Shown: positions 27,701 to 35,507, numbered from the stretch's first letter. The stretch is 64,000 nt of DNA from Rickettsiella endosymbiont of Miltochrista miniata (GCF_964031245.1 NZ_OZ035017.1:1085402-1149401); one strand, 5' to 3'. Made by a program: numbers and translations. The notes: a model not told the origin generated them from the sequence alone.

Positions 27701-28459
27701 GCACTCAGTCACTTAGCGCTTTTCGAGCAAATGAACACTACGTTCAGCAATAATGATAATCTTCCTAACCATATTTTAGATGAAGTAAAACATAACTTAA
27801 GCATAAATAATGAATATGATATGGATTCCCTGCATGAACTAAAACGCTGTGATGGTGGTGTATTTAATCTCAGGACCTACATCACTGATGTGAGTAACTA
27901 TTTAAAAATTCTTAGAATTGAGACAACTTCACTGCTGAATAATAAATCTGACTTGCATCAATTGGTAGCAACTGAAATACAGCTTAATTTAGGCTTGACA
28001 GACCCTCATAGCAATTTATTAACAAGCTCTAGTCTAGAAGTAATCACTTGGAATAATGTTAGATTTGATCACTGGTCAGAATTATTTTCTATTAAAGAAG
28101 TAACTTTACCCCAAACTGGAATAGGAAACGTTTATTATTTGGTAAAATTCCCTTCAGATTTTATGTTTAAGGCAGGTAAAATGGCAGTGCTTGCTAAACA
28201 AGAAAATAATGAACATCCTTTGCTTTCAGATATCAGAAACTTCTTAGTTTACCAAGTAACTAATAAACCAGATAAAATAGTTAAAAAAGCATTACTCATG
28301 GGTGATTTACGAGAATTGTTCTCAAAATTTGCGACAATACAAAAAAATAATCAAGAAACTCGAGTTTACTCAGCTAAACACTCTAGTTTCTTTAGTGTAC
28401 CAAGCTCGACAACAGTTGCACCTGTTCAGCCGAGTCATTTAATGCCGGGATATAAGTAA
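24731..28459 (+). CDS. Orphan 1242-residue protein, member D of the local paralogous family
   Basis: Starts MSAIPSNST. Residues 1-110 are acidic and Ser/Thr-rich; 115-200 carry the family N-domain (IIKNDPVAYIERYKL, SECLFEPL, TRLNCSD); 205-265 is a Thr/Pro-rich linker. About ten N-x-S/T sequons fall in the first 270 residues. Residues about 270-440 are the membrane domain, closest to member B. After residue 450, two homologous modules occur at about 677-775 and 903-1000: TAVIEIVTYPSS ... YNLDNLLKNK ... KSGY ... LFATYYFIKKSV, and MAIIEIITSKTE ... HDPLGLLADI ... KNGY ... LAAYYFIKKAA. They weakly recall CE-clan (Ulp/YopJ-like) cysteine peptidases but lack a full triad. The 3' end overlaps hemH by 68 bp. 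Confidence 0.68.
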   Translation: MSAIPSNSTTLENIPIEDTSTLEVSSSELIIAADNTNATEGIDTSSEEILSISTAIPPSMSNDTASIAEIDIDLDIGNGMSITEAPTLYNVTDAIDGFRTGRNLDFFPNKLASIIKNDPVAYIERYKLSINTFADEMVNHQQRYGLSECLFEPLQKIGEAFAIVYRQNPQKQALVNRYVQFISDLEKNASSVTRLNCSDTSNWSQTTTTQTPLSSTELTTAEPVTPPVNTTLSPDFTTETLQPTNSTTLRPNLNTTQNSNHDKTVPTGSLTNLFSLGWVSATHGAVAGVVHRITGSIYNYYDSKDRLNGWRKPLAQAGVMLANAMTIATLPAMLSTVENESEQSDPITKVLHSTAYSLGGSLILNGINYAGHKAYYYFNKKPMGKDSIVSKALDALPLAANTGLLINGGYSSTEAMVILGSNLLTAGLSSQVTQSVVSLIVNKTEKNKENDVETGSNNNIPLNNLNTNAVEHAFEQDDLNLDSQFQTLVTGAFASKNTAQLDAFLNTANRMKFFENKSDIKVQAFFLKNLITLTMQNPEIGLYAYNHLQAQERLIPINKNLEANCSIIPLTLTETGNLETHNDKESNADKNTTQLKKLLGSFIAGLKLNSKGFKFESKIFTQNNYSFERINIFYGTNQVLSIFTPEIEQDPANNKFLFSAINQLIKALSKNKSTGNDTYSKFLFVLPTQSATAVIEIVTYPSSSLQKDKISVYNLDNLLKNKLKDLTNNAIKSGYVNSKPEITFLPCESKQHDLFATYYFIKKSVKNYLEICLLPNNAAPDLLEGLLATFIDKLKLTGLEFETEKVNPAENNQASALARKSMAPKNSKKTEEDLELKNGYLVNTIERKRNNAIAACQTTSINNNILSIFKSVPPDSSLARKLSSEEVLNQLLLQRKSEIQTSQIRRDLLPLADERGMAIIEIITSKTESKLIIHDPLGLLADIRTKAVAVVAIAEKNGYQSVYNPNKDYSSDWQSKERCQLAAYYFIKKAALSHLALFEQMNTTFSNNDNLPNHILDEVKHNLSINNEYDMDSLHELKRCDGGVFNLRTYITDVSNYLKILRIETTSLLNNKSDLHQLVATEIQLNLGLTDPHSNLLTSSSLEVITWNNVRFDHWSELFSIKEVTLPQTGIGNVYYLVKFPSDFMFKAGKMAVLAKQENNEHPLLSDIRNFLVYQVTNKPDKIVKKALLMGDLRELFSKFATIQKNNQETRVYSAKHSSFFSVPSSTTVAPVQPSHLMPGYK

Positions 28460-29339
28460 AATTTTCACCGCCGGCGGCTAAAAATAGCGCTCGATAACGT
28501 TTAGAAATCTCTTCCAAGGTTTCTAAACAATCGACAGCAAATCCTGGACAGATTACGGTGACATTCTTTATGCCGCGTGCCGGAAGCGCCTGTAATACGA
28601 CATCACAATACGGTTGTAACCACTTCGCTGCGCCAAAACGCGACTGAAATACGATTTGAAATTCAGGCTCTGATAACTGCAAGCGTTCGGCTATTAAGCG
28701 TACAGTAGTAAAACATTGTTGTTGATAAGGTTCGCCCAATTCAATATTCCGTTGCGGTAAACCATGAAAGGAAAACAATAAATAATTATTTTCGCTCTGT
28801 TCTAGTCGATATTTTTTAATCTGATTAGCAAGCGCTTGAATATACAGTGGATGATCAAAATAAGATGCAATAAAACGCAGATTAGGAATAACCCGCGATT
28901 GCCGTAACAATTGACTGATTTTATCCAAACAACTGGCGGTAGTAGCCGCAGAATACTGCGGATATAAGGGTAAAATTGTGATGGAAGATACACCTGCGCC
29001 GAGTAATTGCTTGAGTCCGGCTCGAATACTCGGCTGGCCATAACGCATAGCCAGCACTATTTGGTATTTATCACCTAAATTGGCTTGTACTTTTTCAGCT
29101 AAACGCTGTGTATATACGGCTAAAGGTGAGCCTTCATCCATCCAGATGCTTTGATACAGCTTCGCCGTGCGTCGCGCTCGTATTGGCAAAATAACTAATC
29201 TAAGCAACGGCTGCCAAAACCAAGCTGGCAACTCCACGACGCGTCTATCACTTAAAAATTCAGCTAAATAATCACGCACGGCGCGCGTGCTTGACGCTTG
29301 CGGAGTACCTAAATTAATCAGTAATAGGCCGGATTTCAC
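28392..29339 (-). CDS. hemH: Ferrochelatase HemH
   Basis: Inserts Fe2+ into protoporphyrin IX, the last step of haem synthesis. 315 residues, as E. coli. Seen: LLLINLGTPQASS at the start, YLAEFLSDRRVVELP, WMDEGSPLAVYTQ, the catalytic His in LFSFHGLPQRN, GAAKWLQPY, and the metal-proximal Glu in FAVDCLETLEEISK. The end YIPALNDSAEQVQLL is a normal HemH terminus, so the convergent overlap with the 1242-residue gene is real for this side. Start overlaps the upstream permease stop by 4 bp (ATGA), so it is cotranscribed with the ABC exporter. Confidence 0.96.
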   Translation of the reverse strand: MKSGLLLINLGTPQASSTRAVRDYLAEFLSDRRVVELPAWFWQPLLRLVILPIRARRTAKLYQSIWMDEGSPLAVYTQRLAEKVQANLGDKYQIVLAMRYGQPSIRAGLKQLLGAGVSSITILPLYPQYSAATTASCLDKISQLLRQSRVIPNLRFIASYFDHPLYIQALANQIKKYRLEQSENNYLLFSFHGLPQRNIELGEPYQQQCFTTVRLIAERLQLSEPEFQIVFQSRFGAAKWLQPYCDVVLQALPARGIKNVTVICPGFAVDCLETLEEISKRYRALFLAAGGENFTYIPALNDSAEQVQLLSSLVH

Positions 29340-30109
29340 GTGCGGATGCCTTTCCCGCGGTGCAGTAAATACAGATTAATAAAAAATAACACCACACAAC
29401 TTAAAAATATGATGGTTAAAGCAGAGACTACCGGAATATCGCTAATACCTAACAAACCATAGCGAAAACTATTCACTATATATAAAATGGGATTGAACAA
29501 GGATATATGGCGCCAAAAGCTGGGAAGTAAATCGATTGAATAAAATATTCCACCCAAATAAGTCAACGGTGTTAGCACAAACGTCGGAACTATCGATACA
29601 TCATCAAAGGTCTTAGCAAACAAGGCATTAGTAAAGCCAGCGAGCGAAAATAAGATCGTAGTCATCGGTACTATCGCCAACAATACAAAAATATTGTAAA
29701 CATGTAATTGTGTAAAAAATAAGGCTAAGATCGTTACTAATACACCGACCAATAAGCCGCGTGCTACACCTCCAGCGACAAACCCCAATAATAATAAATA
29801 ATTCGGCAAAGGCGCAACTATCAGTTCTTCAATACTACGTTGAAAACGCATGCCAAAAAAAGAAGTAACGACATTGGTATACGCAGCAGTAATTACCGAC
29901 ATCATAATTAAGCCAGGTGCAATATATTGCATATAGCTATAACCTTCGATATTGCCTAAGCGCTGGCCGATCAAATTACCAAAGATCAAAAAATACAGCG
30001 TCATAGTCACCAAAGGTGGCAATAAAGTTTGCACCCAAATACGCAAAAAACGTTTAATTTCTTTGCGCAACAAACTAATAAACGCGATCCAGTACACTTT
30101 TGCTTGCAT
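29336..30109 (-). CDS. ABC-2 type exporter permease, YadH-like
   Basis: 257-residue inner-membrane subunit with six hydrophobic segments. The ABC-2 signature region reads RFQRSIEELIVAPLPNY and TPLTYLGGIFYSIDLLP, followed by FNPILYIVNSFRYGLLG, as in E. coli YadH. It pairs with the ATP-binding subunit at 30301 (191 bp upstream on the same strand, with a palindromic repeat in between) and is translationally coupled to hemH. The exported substrate is not known. Confidence 0.9.
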   Translation of the reverse strand: MQAKVYWIAFISLLRKEIKRFLRIWVQTLLPPLVTMTLYFLIFGNLIGQRLGNIEGYSYMQYIAPGLIMMSVITAAYTNVVTSFFGMRFQRSIEELIVAPLPNYLLLLGFVAGGVARGLLVGVLVTILALFFTQLHVYNIFVLLAIVPMTTILFSLAGFTNALFAKTFDDVSIVPTFVLTPLTYLGGIFYSIDLLPSFWRHISLFNPILYIVNSFRYGLLGISDIPVVSALTIIFLSCVVLFFINLYLLHRGKGIRT

Positions 30110-30188
30110 GGTAATTAATCTTTTTTAATCTCAGTTATAAATATTAGATAACTTTCATAGACCCTTTACATTCGAGTATTGATGCTTC

Positions 30189-30288
30189 CGTCATGGCGAG
30201 TGAATGAAATGAGCGTGGCCATCCATGGATTGCCGCGCACCTACGGTGCTCGCAATGACGATTAATATTTTACGCGCTCGCAATGACA
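30189..30288 (+). repeat. Palindromic intergenic repeat, copy 5, inside an operon
   Basis: Full copy 30189-30260 (CGTCATGGCGAG to GCTCGCAATGACG) plus one extra end unit to 30288. It sits between the ATPase and permease genes of one ABC exporter, so it is transcribed and can fold as a long hairpin in the mRNA. Confidence 0.88.
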
Positions 30289-30300
30289 GAAAAATGAAAA

Positions 30301-31218
30301 TCATTTGTTTTTATTCGCAGCAATCAAATTAAGAAATAATTCTTCTAAACGATTCGCTTTATTGCGTAAACTGGTCACCTCAATATGGTGCCCTTCCAAA
30401 AATCCAAATAAATTATTCAGTGATTGTTCTTTAGCGACATCGACTTCTAAGGTCACATTATCTAATAAACGCATCGCAAACGGCGATTGTGGCAGATCAA
30501 CCAGAGGTTTTTTTAAATCAAACACAAAGGTTTCCATATTTAAAGTCGCTAACAAATGCTTCATGCTGGTATGTTCGATAATGCTGCCTTTATCAATAAT
30601 GGCGATATTTTTACACAAATATTCTGCTTCTTCTAAATAATGTGTAGTTAAAATGATGGTAATACCTTGTTGATTAATGCTGCGCAAAAATTCCCACATC
30701 GAACGCCGTATTTCTATATCGACACCGGCGGTAGGCTCATCTAAGATCAGCAGTCTGGGTTGATGTACTAAGGCGCGCGCTATCATTAAGCGGCGTTTCA
30801 TACCGCCCGACAGTTGCATAGAAATTTGATCGCGCTTATCCCACAAATCCAATTTTTTTAAATAGATTTCTGCACGCTGTTTAGCCAAACGTCTCGGTAC
30901 ACCATAATAACCGGCTTGATAAACAATAACGTCGATAACTTTTTCAAAGATACTAAAATTAAGTTCTTGCGGCACAATGCCAATACAGGATTTAGCGGCT
31001 TCTAATTCGTTATCGATACTATGGCCAAAGACTTTAACCGTTCCGGCGGTCTTATTGATTAAGGAAGCGACTATGCCGATGGTAGTTGATTTTCCAGCCC
31101 CATTAGGACCTAACAAGGCAAAAAAATCACCCTCCTCAACATTGAGATCAATATTTTTAAGGGCAATAACACCATTTTTATATATTTTACTGAGACCTTG
31201 GATACTCAATGCTTGCAT
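30301..31218 (-). CDS. ABC transporter ATP-binding protein, YadG-like
   Basis: 305 residues, one nucleotide-binding domain. Walker A LLGPNGAGKSTT (about 36-47), Q-loop GIVPQEL, signature MQLSGGMKRR, Walker B RLLILDEPTAGVD, H-loop ILTTHYLEEAE. The C-terminal 80 residues form the extra domain seen in YadG-type exporters. Partner of the permease at 29336. Divergent from the hydrolase at 31298 with 79 bp between starts. Confidence 0.93.
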   Translation of the reverse strand: MQALSIQGLSKIYKNGVIALKNIDLNVEEGDFFALLGPNGAGKSTTIGIVASLINKTAGTVKVFGHSIDNELEAAKSCIGIVPQELNFSIFEKVIDVIVYQAGYYGVPRRLAKQRAEIYLKKLDLWDKRDQISMQLSGGMKRRLMIARALVHQPRLLILDEPTAGVDIEIRRSMWEFLRSINQQGITIILTTHYLEEAEYLCKNIAIIDKGSIIEHTSMKHLLATLNMETFVFDLKKPLVDLPQSPFAMRLLDNVTLEVDVAKEQSLNNLFGFLEGHHIEVTSLRNKANRLEELFLNLIAANKNK

Positions 31219-31297
31219 AACTTTAATAGAACTTTATAAAATGAATAAAATTTTAGCTGATAATCAATGACTTCTAATTAGCGTCCAAGAGTATAAC

Positions 31298-31951
31298 ATG
31301 ACAATACCATTCCCTACTGATCGATTAGGCAAGCTGTTATTACCTGGCCCTACGGGCCAGCTTGAAGTTATGACGAGCTCACCAGAAACACTTCAAAATC
31401 CGCCTGCTATTGCGGTTATTTGCCATCCACACCCTTTATTTGGTGGAACCATGCACAATAAGGTTATCTATACCTTAGCACGGTGTTTCAATAGTATGGG
31501 GCTTGCTACGGTTCGCTTCAATTTTCGTGGTGTCGGCCTAAGCCAGGGCGAATATGCTAATGGCATTGGAGAAACTGACGATCTATTGGCGGTGCTCACC
31601 TGGTTAAAAACAAACTGTCCTGAATCAGCCATTTGGCTGGCTGGTTTTTCATTCGGTGCTTATGTAGCCGCTCGCGCTGCAAAAGTTTGGCCAGCAAAGC
31701 AATTGATTTGTGTTGCACCTCCTATAGAAAAATTTCCTTTTAAAGAACTTCCACCTTTTCCTTGCCCTTGGATACTAGTACAAGGTGATGAAGATGAAGT
31801 GGTATCACCTGCGGCGGTATTTTCCTGGGCGAATTCCTTGGAGCATCCTCCAGAAATAATTAAAATTCAGGGGGCAAGCCATTTTTTTCATGGCAAGCTA
31901 ATAGAAATGCGCGATTGCCTAACAACAACACTCAATAAAGATCTTTCATGA
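31298..31951 (+). CDS. Alpha/beta hydrolase
   Basis: 217-residue cytosolic hydrolase of the group that carries CHPHPLFGGTMHNKV near the N-terminus. Catalytic residues visible: nucleophile Ser in LAGFSFGAYVAA, Asp in LVQGDEDEVV, His in GASHFFHGK. The segment TVRFNFRGVGLSQGEY forms the oxyanion side. No signal peptide. Stop overlaps the zapE start by 4 bp, so the two genes are coupled. Natural substrate unknown (esterase or peptidase-like). Confidence 0.87.
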   Translation: MTIPFPTDRLGKLLLPGPTGQLEVMTSSPETLQNPPAIAVICHPHPLFGGTMHNKVIYTLARCFNSMGLATVRFNFRGVGLSQGEYANGIGETDDLLAVLTWLKTNCPESAIWLAGFSFGAYVAARAAKVWPAKQLICVAPPIEKFPFKELPPFPCPWILVQGDEDEVVSPAAVFSWANSLEHPPEIIKIQGASHFFHGKLIEMRDCLTTTLNKDLS

Positions 31952-32985
31952 CACCTTTAGCCGCTTATCAACAACAAGTACTAAATCAATCCTTGCGTAG
32001 CGATGCACAACAAGCTTTAGCGATGCAGCAATTTCAAGCGGTATATGATGAGTTAACCACACCAAAAAAATGGCTAGCAAGCAAAAAAACCGGTAAAGGA
32101 TTGTATGTATGGGGATCTGTCGGTCGTGGTAAAACCTATTTAATGGACTTGTTTTACAATCATCTACCGGTGGCTAAATCGCGTTATCATTTTCATCAAT
32201 TTATGCATCATATTCATGCGGAGCTCGCTCAACTGCAGGGAACGTCGAATCCACTGCTACGAATTGCTCAACGTCTACATAAAGAAGTCGAAATTATTTG
32301 TTTAGATGAGTTTTTAGTGCATGAAATCGGCGATGCCATGTTGCTAGCACAATTATTAAAGGCATTATTTGCAGAAGGTATCGTATTGGTCACTACTGCA
32401 AATACACCTCCTGACGATTTATATGCGAATGGCTTGCAACGTGGACTTTTCTTACCCGCGATTACTTTAATCAAACAACACCTACGTATCTTTCATTTAG
32501 ATAGCACGATAGATTATCGGCGTGATCATTTAATCGATGATGAAAATGAGTTAGTTTGCGTGATGAGCCCATCACAAGTACAAACTTTATTCGATAAATT
32601 AAGCAAAAATACCAAGATTAGTTATCAAGCGTTAACGATTAATGATCGCCTAATCTCACATTTAGGCTGTACCGAACAACTAGTATGGTTTGACTTTAGT
32701 TCAATTTGTGCGATACCGCGCAGTCAATTAGATTATTTAGTCATTGCACAACGCTTTTCGACTATTTTAATCAGCGACGTCAAGACCATCGGTGAGTATG
32801 AAGATAATTTAGCCCGGTTATTCATCCACTTAATTGACATCCTTTATGATGCCAACAGGCAACTGATCCTTAGCTCGACACACCCTATCGAAAATATTTA
32901 CCCTAAAGGTCGACTCAGCGCTGAGTTTGAGCGTACCAAAAGTCGTTTAGCCGCTTTTAAAGAAAAATGGCGAAACACACGCTAA
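31948..32985 (+). CDS. zapE: AFG1-like ATPase ZapE, cell division
   Basis: 345-residue P-loop ATPase that in E. coli associates with the Z-ring under stress. Visible: GLYVWGSVGRGKTYLMDLF (Walker A), RYHFHQFMHHIHAEL, EIICLDEFLVHEIGDAM (Walker B), VTTANTPPDDLYANGLQR (sensor region), YLVIAQRFSTILISDV. Length matches the family. Coupled to the hydrolase upstream; a repeat and a terminator follow. Confidence 0.93.
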   Translation: MTPLAAYQQQVLNQSLRSDAQQALAMQQFQAVYDELTTPKKWLASKKTGKGLYVWGSVGRGKTYLMDLFYNHLPVAKSRYHFHQFMHHIHAELAQLQGTSNPLLRIAQRLHKEVEIICLDEFLVHEIGDAMLLAQLLKALFAEGIVLVTTANTPPDDLYANGLQRGLFLPAITLIKQHLRIFHLDSTIDYRRDHLIDDENELVCVMSPSQVQTLFDKLSKNTKISYQALTINDRLISHLGCTEQLVWFDFSSICAIPRSQLDYLVIAQRFSTILISDVKTIGEYEDNLARLFIHLIDILYDANRQLILSSTHPIENIYPKGRLSAEFERTKSRLAAFKEKWRNTR

Positions 32986-33010
32986 AGTTTTAACATAGTT
33001 TAAACATCAT

Positions 33011-33082
33011 CGTCACGGCGAGCGAATGAAATGAGCGTGGCCATCCATGGATTGCCGCGCACCTACGGTGCTCGCAATGACG
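33011..33082 (+). repeat. Palindromic intergenic repeat, copy 6
   Basis: Starts CGTCACGGCGAGCG and ends GCTCGCAATGACG. Its 72 bases are nearly identical to those of copy 5, the cleanest pair in the window. Confidence 0.88.
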
Positions 33083-33103
33083 AATACCACAACTCCTAGT
33101 AAT

Positions 33104-33130
33104 AAAAAAGGCGCTGAACGCGCCTTTTTT
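33104..33130. terminator. Bidirectional terminator between zapE and the HU-like gene
   Basis: Stem GGCGC / GCGCC with loop TGAAC, preceded by AAAAAA and followed by TTTTTT. Confidence 0.88.
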
Positions 33131-33141
33131 ATGGAACATAA

Positions 33142-33531
33142 TTAAACTGCTGCTTTCAGTTTTTTCAATGGTTTTATTTTTACCACTTTTCGCGCAGGTT
33201 TTGCTTTGAAAGTAGTCGGTTCACCCGTAAACGGATTGATACCCTTACGTGCTTTAGTCGCTGGTTTTTTTACAACAGTAATTTTATACATGCCTGGATG
33301 TGCAAAAGCACAGCCGGCTTTCACATGCGCATGCATAATCATCTGCAAGGTTTCTAAAACCTCAGCAACTTTTTTCTTAGGTAATTCGGTGCTTTCTACT
33401 AAACATTGGAGCAGTTCAGTTTTAGTAAAAGACTTTTTCACAGCGGCTAGTTTCTTACTAGCTGATGTTACTTTAGCTTTTTTACGCGCTTTAGCTACCG
33501 GAGACTTTTTTTTAGCTAATTTTTTAGCCAT
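33142..33531 (-). CDS. HU-like DNA-binding protein with a lysine-rich N-terminal extension
   Basis: 129 residues. Residues 1-33 are almost all Lys, Ala and Ser (MAKKLAKKKSPVAKARKKAK...), then an HU/IHF fold: FTKTELLQCLVESTELPKKK, VAEVLETLQMIMHAHVKAG, FAHPGMYKITVVKKPATKAR, KGINPFTGEPTTFKAKPARK, ending in a second basic tail KIKPLKKLKAAV. GAGGAA stands 9 bp before the ATG. The histone-H1-like extension resembles condensation proteins of bacteria with compact developmental forms, for example Coxiella small-cell variants. A role in nucleoid compaction is inference. Confidence 0.88.
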   Translation of the reverse strand: MAKKLAKKKSPVAKARKKAKVTSASKKLAAVKKSFTKTELLQCLVESTELPKKKVAEVLETLQMIMHAHVKAGCAFAHPGMYKITVVKKPATKARKGINPFTGEPTTFKAKPARKVVKIKPLKKLKAAV

Positions 33532-33663
33532 GGTTCATATTCCTCTAAATTATATAAGGAGTAAACAGAAGGTTAGGATTCTATAAAATAGCATATTTCT
33601 AGTTTTTTGCTAGAGGTCGTTATAAATATTTTATGTTTATTTTTTATTTGCATACTCACGTTT

Positions 33664-34467
33664 TCAGACATGTTGTAAAATTTGCACCACTATCTCAATA
33701 AGAATTAATAGAATGATCACAAATTCTAGGATACTGGAATAACGATGTTGTAGCTGACTATTTAACATTTCTAAAATTTCATGCGCTACATCCAGCTTAT
33801 GATTCAAAGCCGCTACTCTTTTTGGAATATCTAAAAACTTTTCAGTCATTTCATAGTAGGATTCGAGATTCGAATAACGCCAGAAGTACTCAGGAACATC
33901 TAAATATTCGCTACTGAGATTGACCGAACTTCGTGTCAAGAAAATTTCACCAATACGTTTAGAAATTTCCGAGCGGGATAGCGAAATTTTCCCGAAGCGT
34001 GCTAATTCTTTAGGGAAATGACTATTCGCGAGTACGGTTTTGTTCACCGATTCCTCATAGGATTCAAGTTTTATCGATTGCGCTAAACCATAAGAGATGG
34101 CAAGTTTAATTTGTACATTATCTGATTCGTCGCTTTCTAGAGTAATCACATCGACATTAAAGCGTTGATGCGGAAAAAGCCGGGTTTCTTTATCGAGATA
34201 ATAGATGAAGCGATCCATTTCGATTTTTTCTAAAGGATCAACAGAAAAAGGCTTAATATCCTCGATTATTTTTTTCTCTTGTTTTTTACTGAGATTCCAG
34301 GTTACAAAACAACCATGATTAAAGAAAAAGATATCGATAGGCTTGTCCTGCTTCGTGACATACAGTACATTGCGGAACAATTTGGCCGTATAACGTTTAG
34401 TACGAAAAAATTCCGCGAGTAGACTTAATTTATAATTAGCTGCTGTACAAAAAGAAACACAACGCAT
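33664..34467 (-). CDS. RMD1/DUF155 family protein with a C-terminal membrane anchor
   Basis: 267 residues. The N-terminal half has the DUF155 pattern IDIFFFNHGCFVTWNLS and the acidic MDRFIYYLDKETRLFPHQRF followed by ITLESDE; the middle has LAISYGLAQSIKLESYEESV and the late part YLDVPEYFWRYSNLESYYEM, typical of RMD1-like proteins. The last 20 residues are a membrane helix (LEFVIILLILIEIVVQIL). Bacterial function unknown; the yeast relatives are mitochondrial and cytoplasmic proteins. Monocistronic. Confidence 0.85.
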   Translation of the reverse strand: MRCVSFCTAANYKLSLLAEFFRTKRYTAKLFRNVLYVTKQDKPIDIFFFNHGCFVTWNLSKKQEKKIIEDIKPFSVDPLEKIEMDRFIYYLDKETRLFPHQRFNVDVITLESDESDNVQIKLAISYGLAQSIKLESYEESVNKTVLANSHFPKELARFGKISLSRSEISKRIGEIFLTRSSVNLSSEYLDVPEYFWRYSNLESYYEMTEKFLDIPKRVAALNHKLDVAHEILEMLNSQLQHRYSSILEFVIILLILIEIVVQILQHV

Positions 34468-34511
34468 AAAGGTTCACTGTCGTATTAAAAATAGGTTTAA
34501 AATCAAAGCGA

Positions 34512-35507
34512 TCAAGCCGATTTTTTGTTTTTTCGGTGAGCATGTGACGCGACATGCTGTAGTGATGTCTCAGGATATCCGACTACTTGTGGTATTCCAT
34601 TTTCTCGTAAACTAATGCGCTCAACCGATTGCCACTGAATTTTAGCAGCTTTTGAAGTATTTGCTTGAATAAGCTTTTCCATCGACAAACGACTAAATAA
34701 TGACTGTTTTTGCAATGGTACGTGTGCCTCTAAAAAAAGTCTATGTTTTTCCCAACCGAATTTATAAGGTAAATCAATAATCGTGACTTTTTCTTTTCGT
34801 GCCACTTCTGCAAATAAACTTTCTATATCTTCTGGAAACAGTCGAATACATCCGGCACTACTGCGCCGTCCAACACCTTGTGAATCATTGGTACCATGAA
34901 TTAAGTAAGTAGCTTGTTTAAGCCGCATGGCATAACCACCTAAAGGATTATCTGGGCCCGGCGGAACTTTTACCGGCAGGTGTACACCCTCTTTAGCTCG
35001 ATCTTTGCGGATAGACTCCGGCACTGTCCAGATAGGATTACGCATTTTTTCGGCGATCCATGAAGGTCCTAAAGGTGTATCCCATCCTTCTCGACCTATT
35101 CCTACGGGATAAGTAATCACCACATGGCGATGCGGTGGGTAATAATAAATACGTAATTCTGCTAAGTTAATAACTAAACCATGTCGCTTAGGTGGTAAAA
35201 TAAAACGACTGGGAATAACGATAATGCTTCCCGGTTGCGGATGATCTGGATTTATCGTTGGATTTGCTTCTACCAATTCAAAATAGCCCATATCATAACG
35301 CCGGCCAATTTTATTGAACGTATCGGCGGGTAATGCTTGCGTCCATTGCACATGACCAACGATATCATCGCCATGCACAGGCAATACAAAGGTTAATGCA
35401 GTAGCGGGTGTAACCGTACTCCAATAGAAAAAAAACCCTATTGTCAAACGCATTACTCGTTTTTTAAAACGTTCAATCATTGCAATAGAAGTTGATAGTG
35501 TTGACAT
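34512..35507 (-). CDS. L,D-transpeptidase with LysM-like segment, ErfK/YbiS type
   Basis: Periplasmic enzyme that attaches lipoprotein to, or cross-links, peptidoglycan. A signal segment (RLTIGFFFYWSTVTPATA) precedes a LysM-like part (LPADTFNKIGRRYDMGYFEL then PGSIIVIPSR) and the YkuD domain with YPVGIGREGWDTPLGP, IHGTNDSQGVGRRSSAGCIR, the catalytic Cys near residue 219. The open frame runs up to a TTG at 35537; I use the ATG at 35507, but ATGs at 35480 and 35453 sit closer to the signal segment and none has a clear ribosome site. Confidence 0.9.
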   Translation of the reverse strand: MSTLSTSIAMIERFKKRVMRLTIGFFFYWSTVTPATALTFVLPVHGDDIVGHVQWTQALPADTFNKIGRRYDMGYFELVEANPTINPDHPQPGSIIVIPSRFILPPKRHGLVINLAELRIYYYPPHRHVVITYPVGIGREGWDTPLGPSWIAEKMRNPIWTVPESIRKDRAKEGVHLPVKVPPGPDNPLGGYAMRLKQATYLIHGTNDSQGVGRRSSAGCIRLFPEDIESLFAEVARKEKVTIIDLPYKFGWEKHRLFLEAHVPLQKQSLFSRLSMEKLIQANTSKAAKIQWQSVERISLRENGIPQVVGYPETSLQHVASHAHRKNKKSA

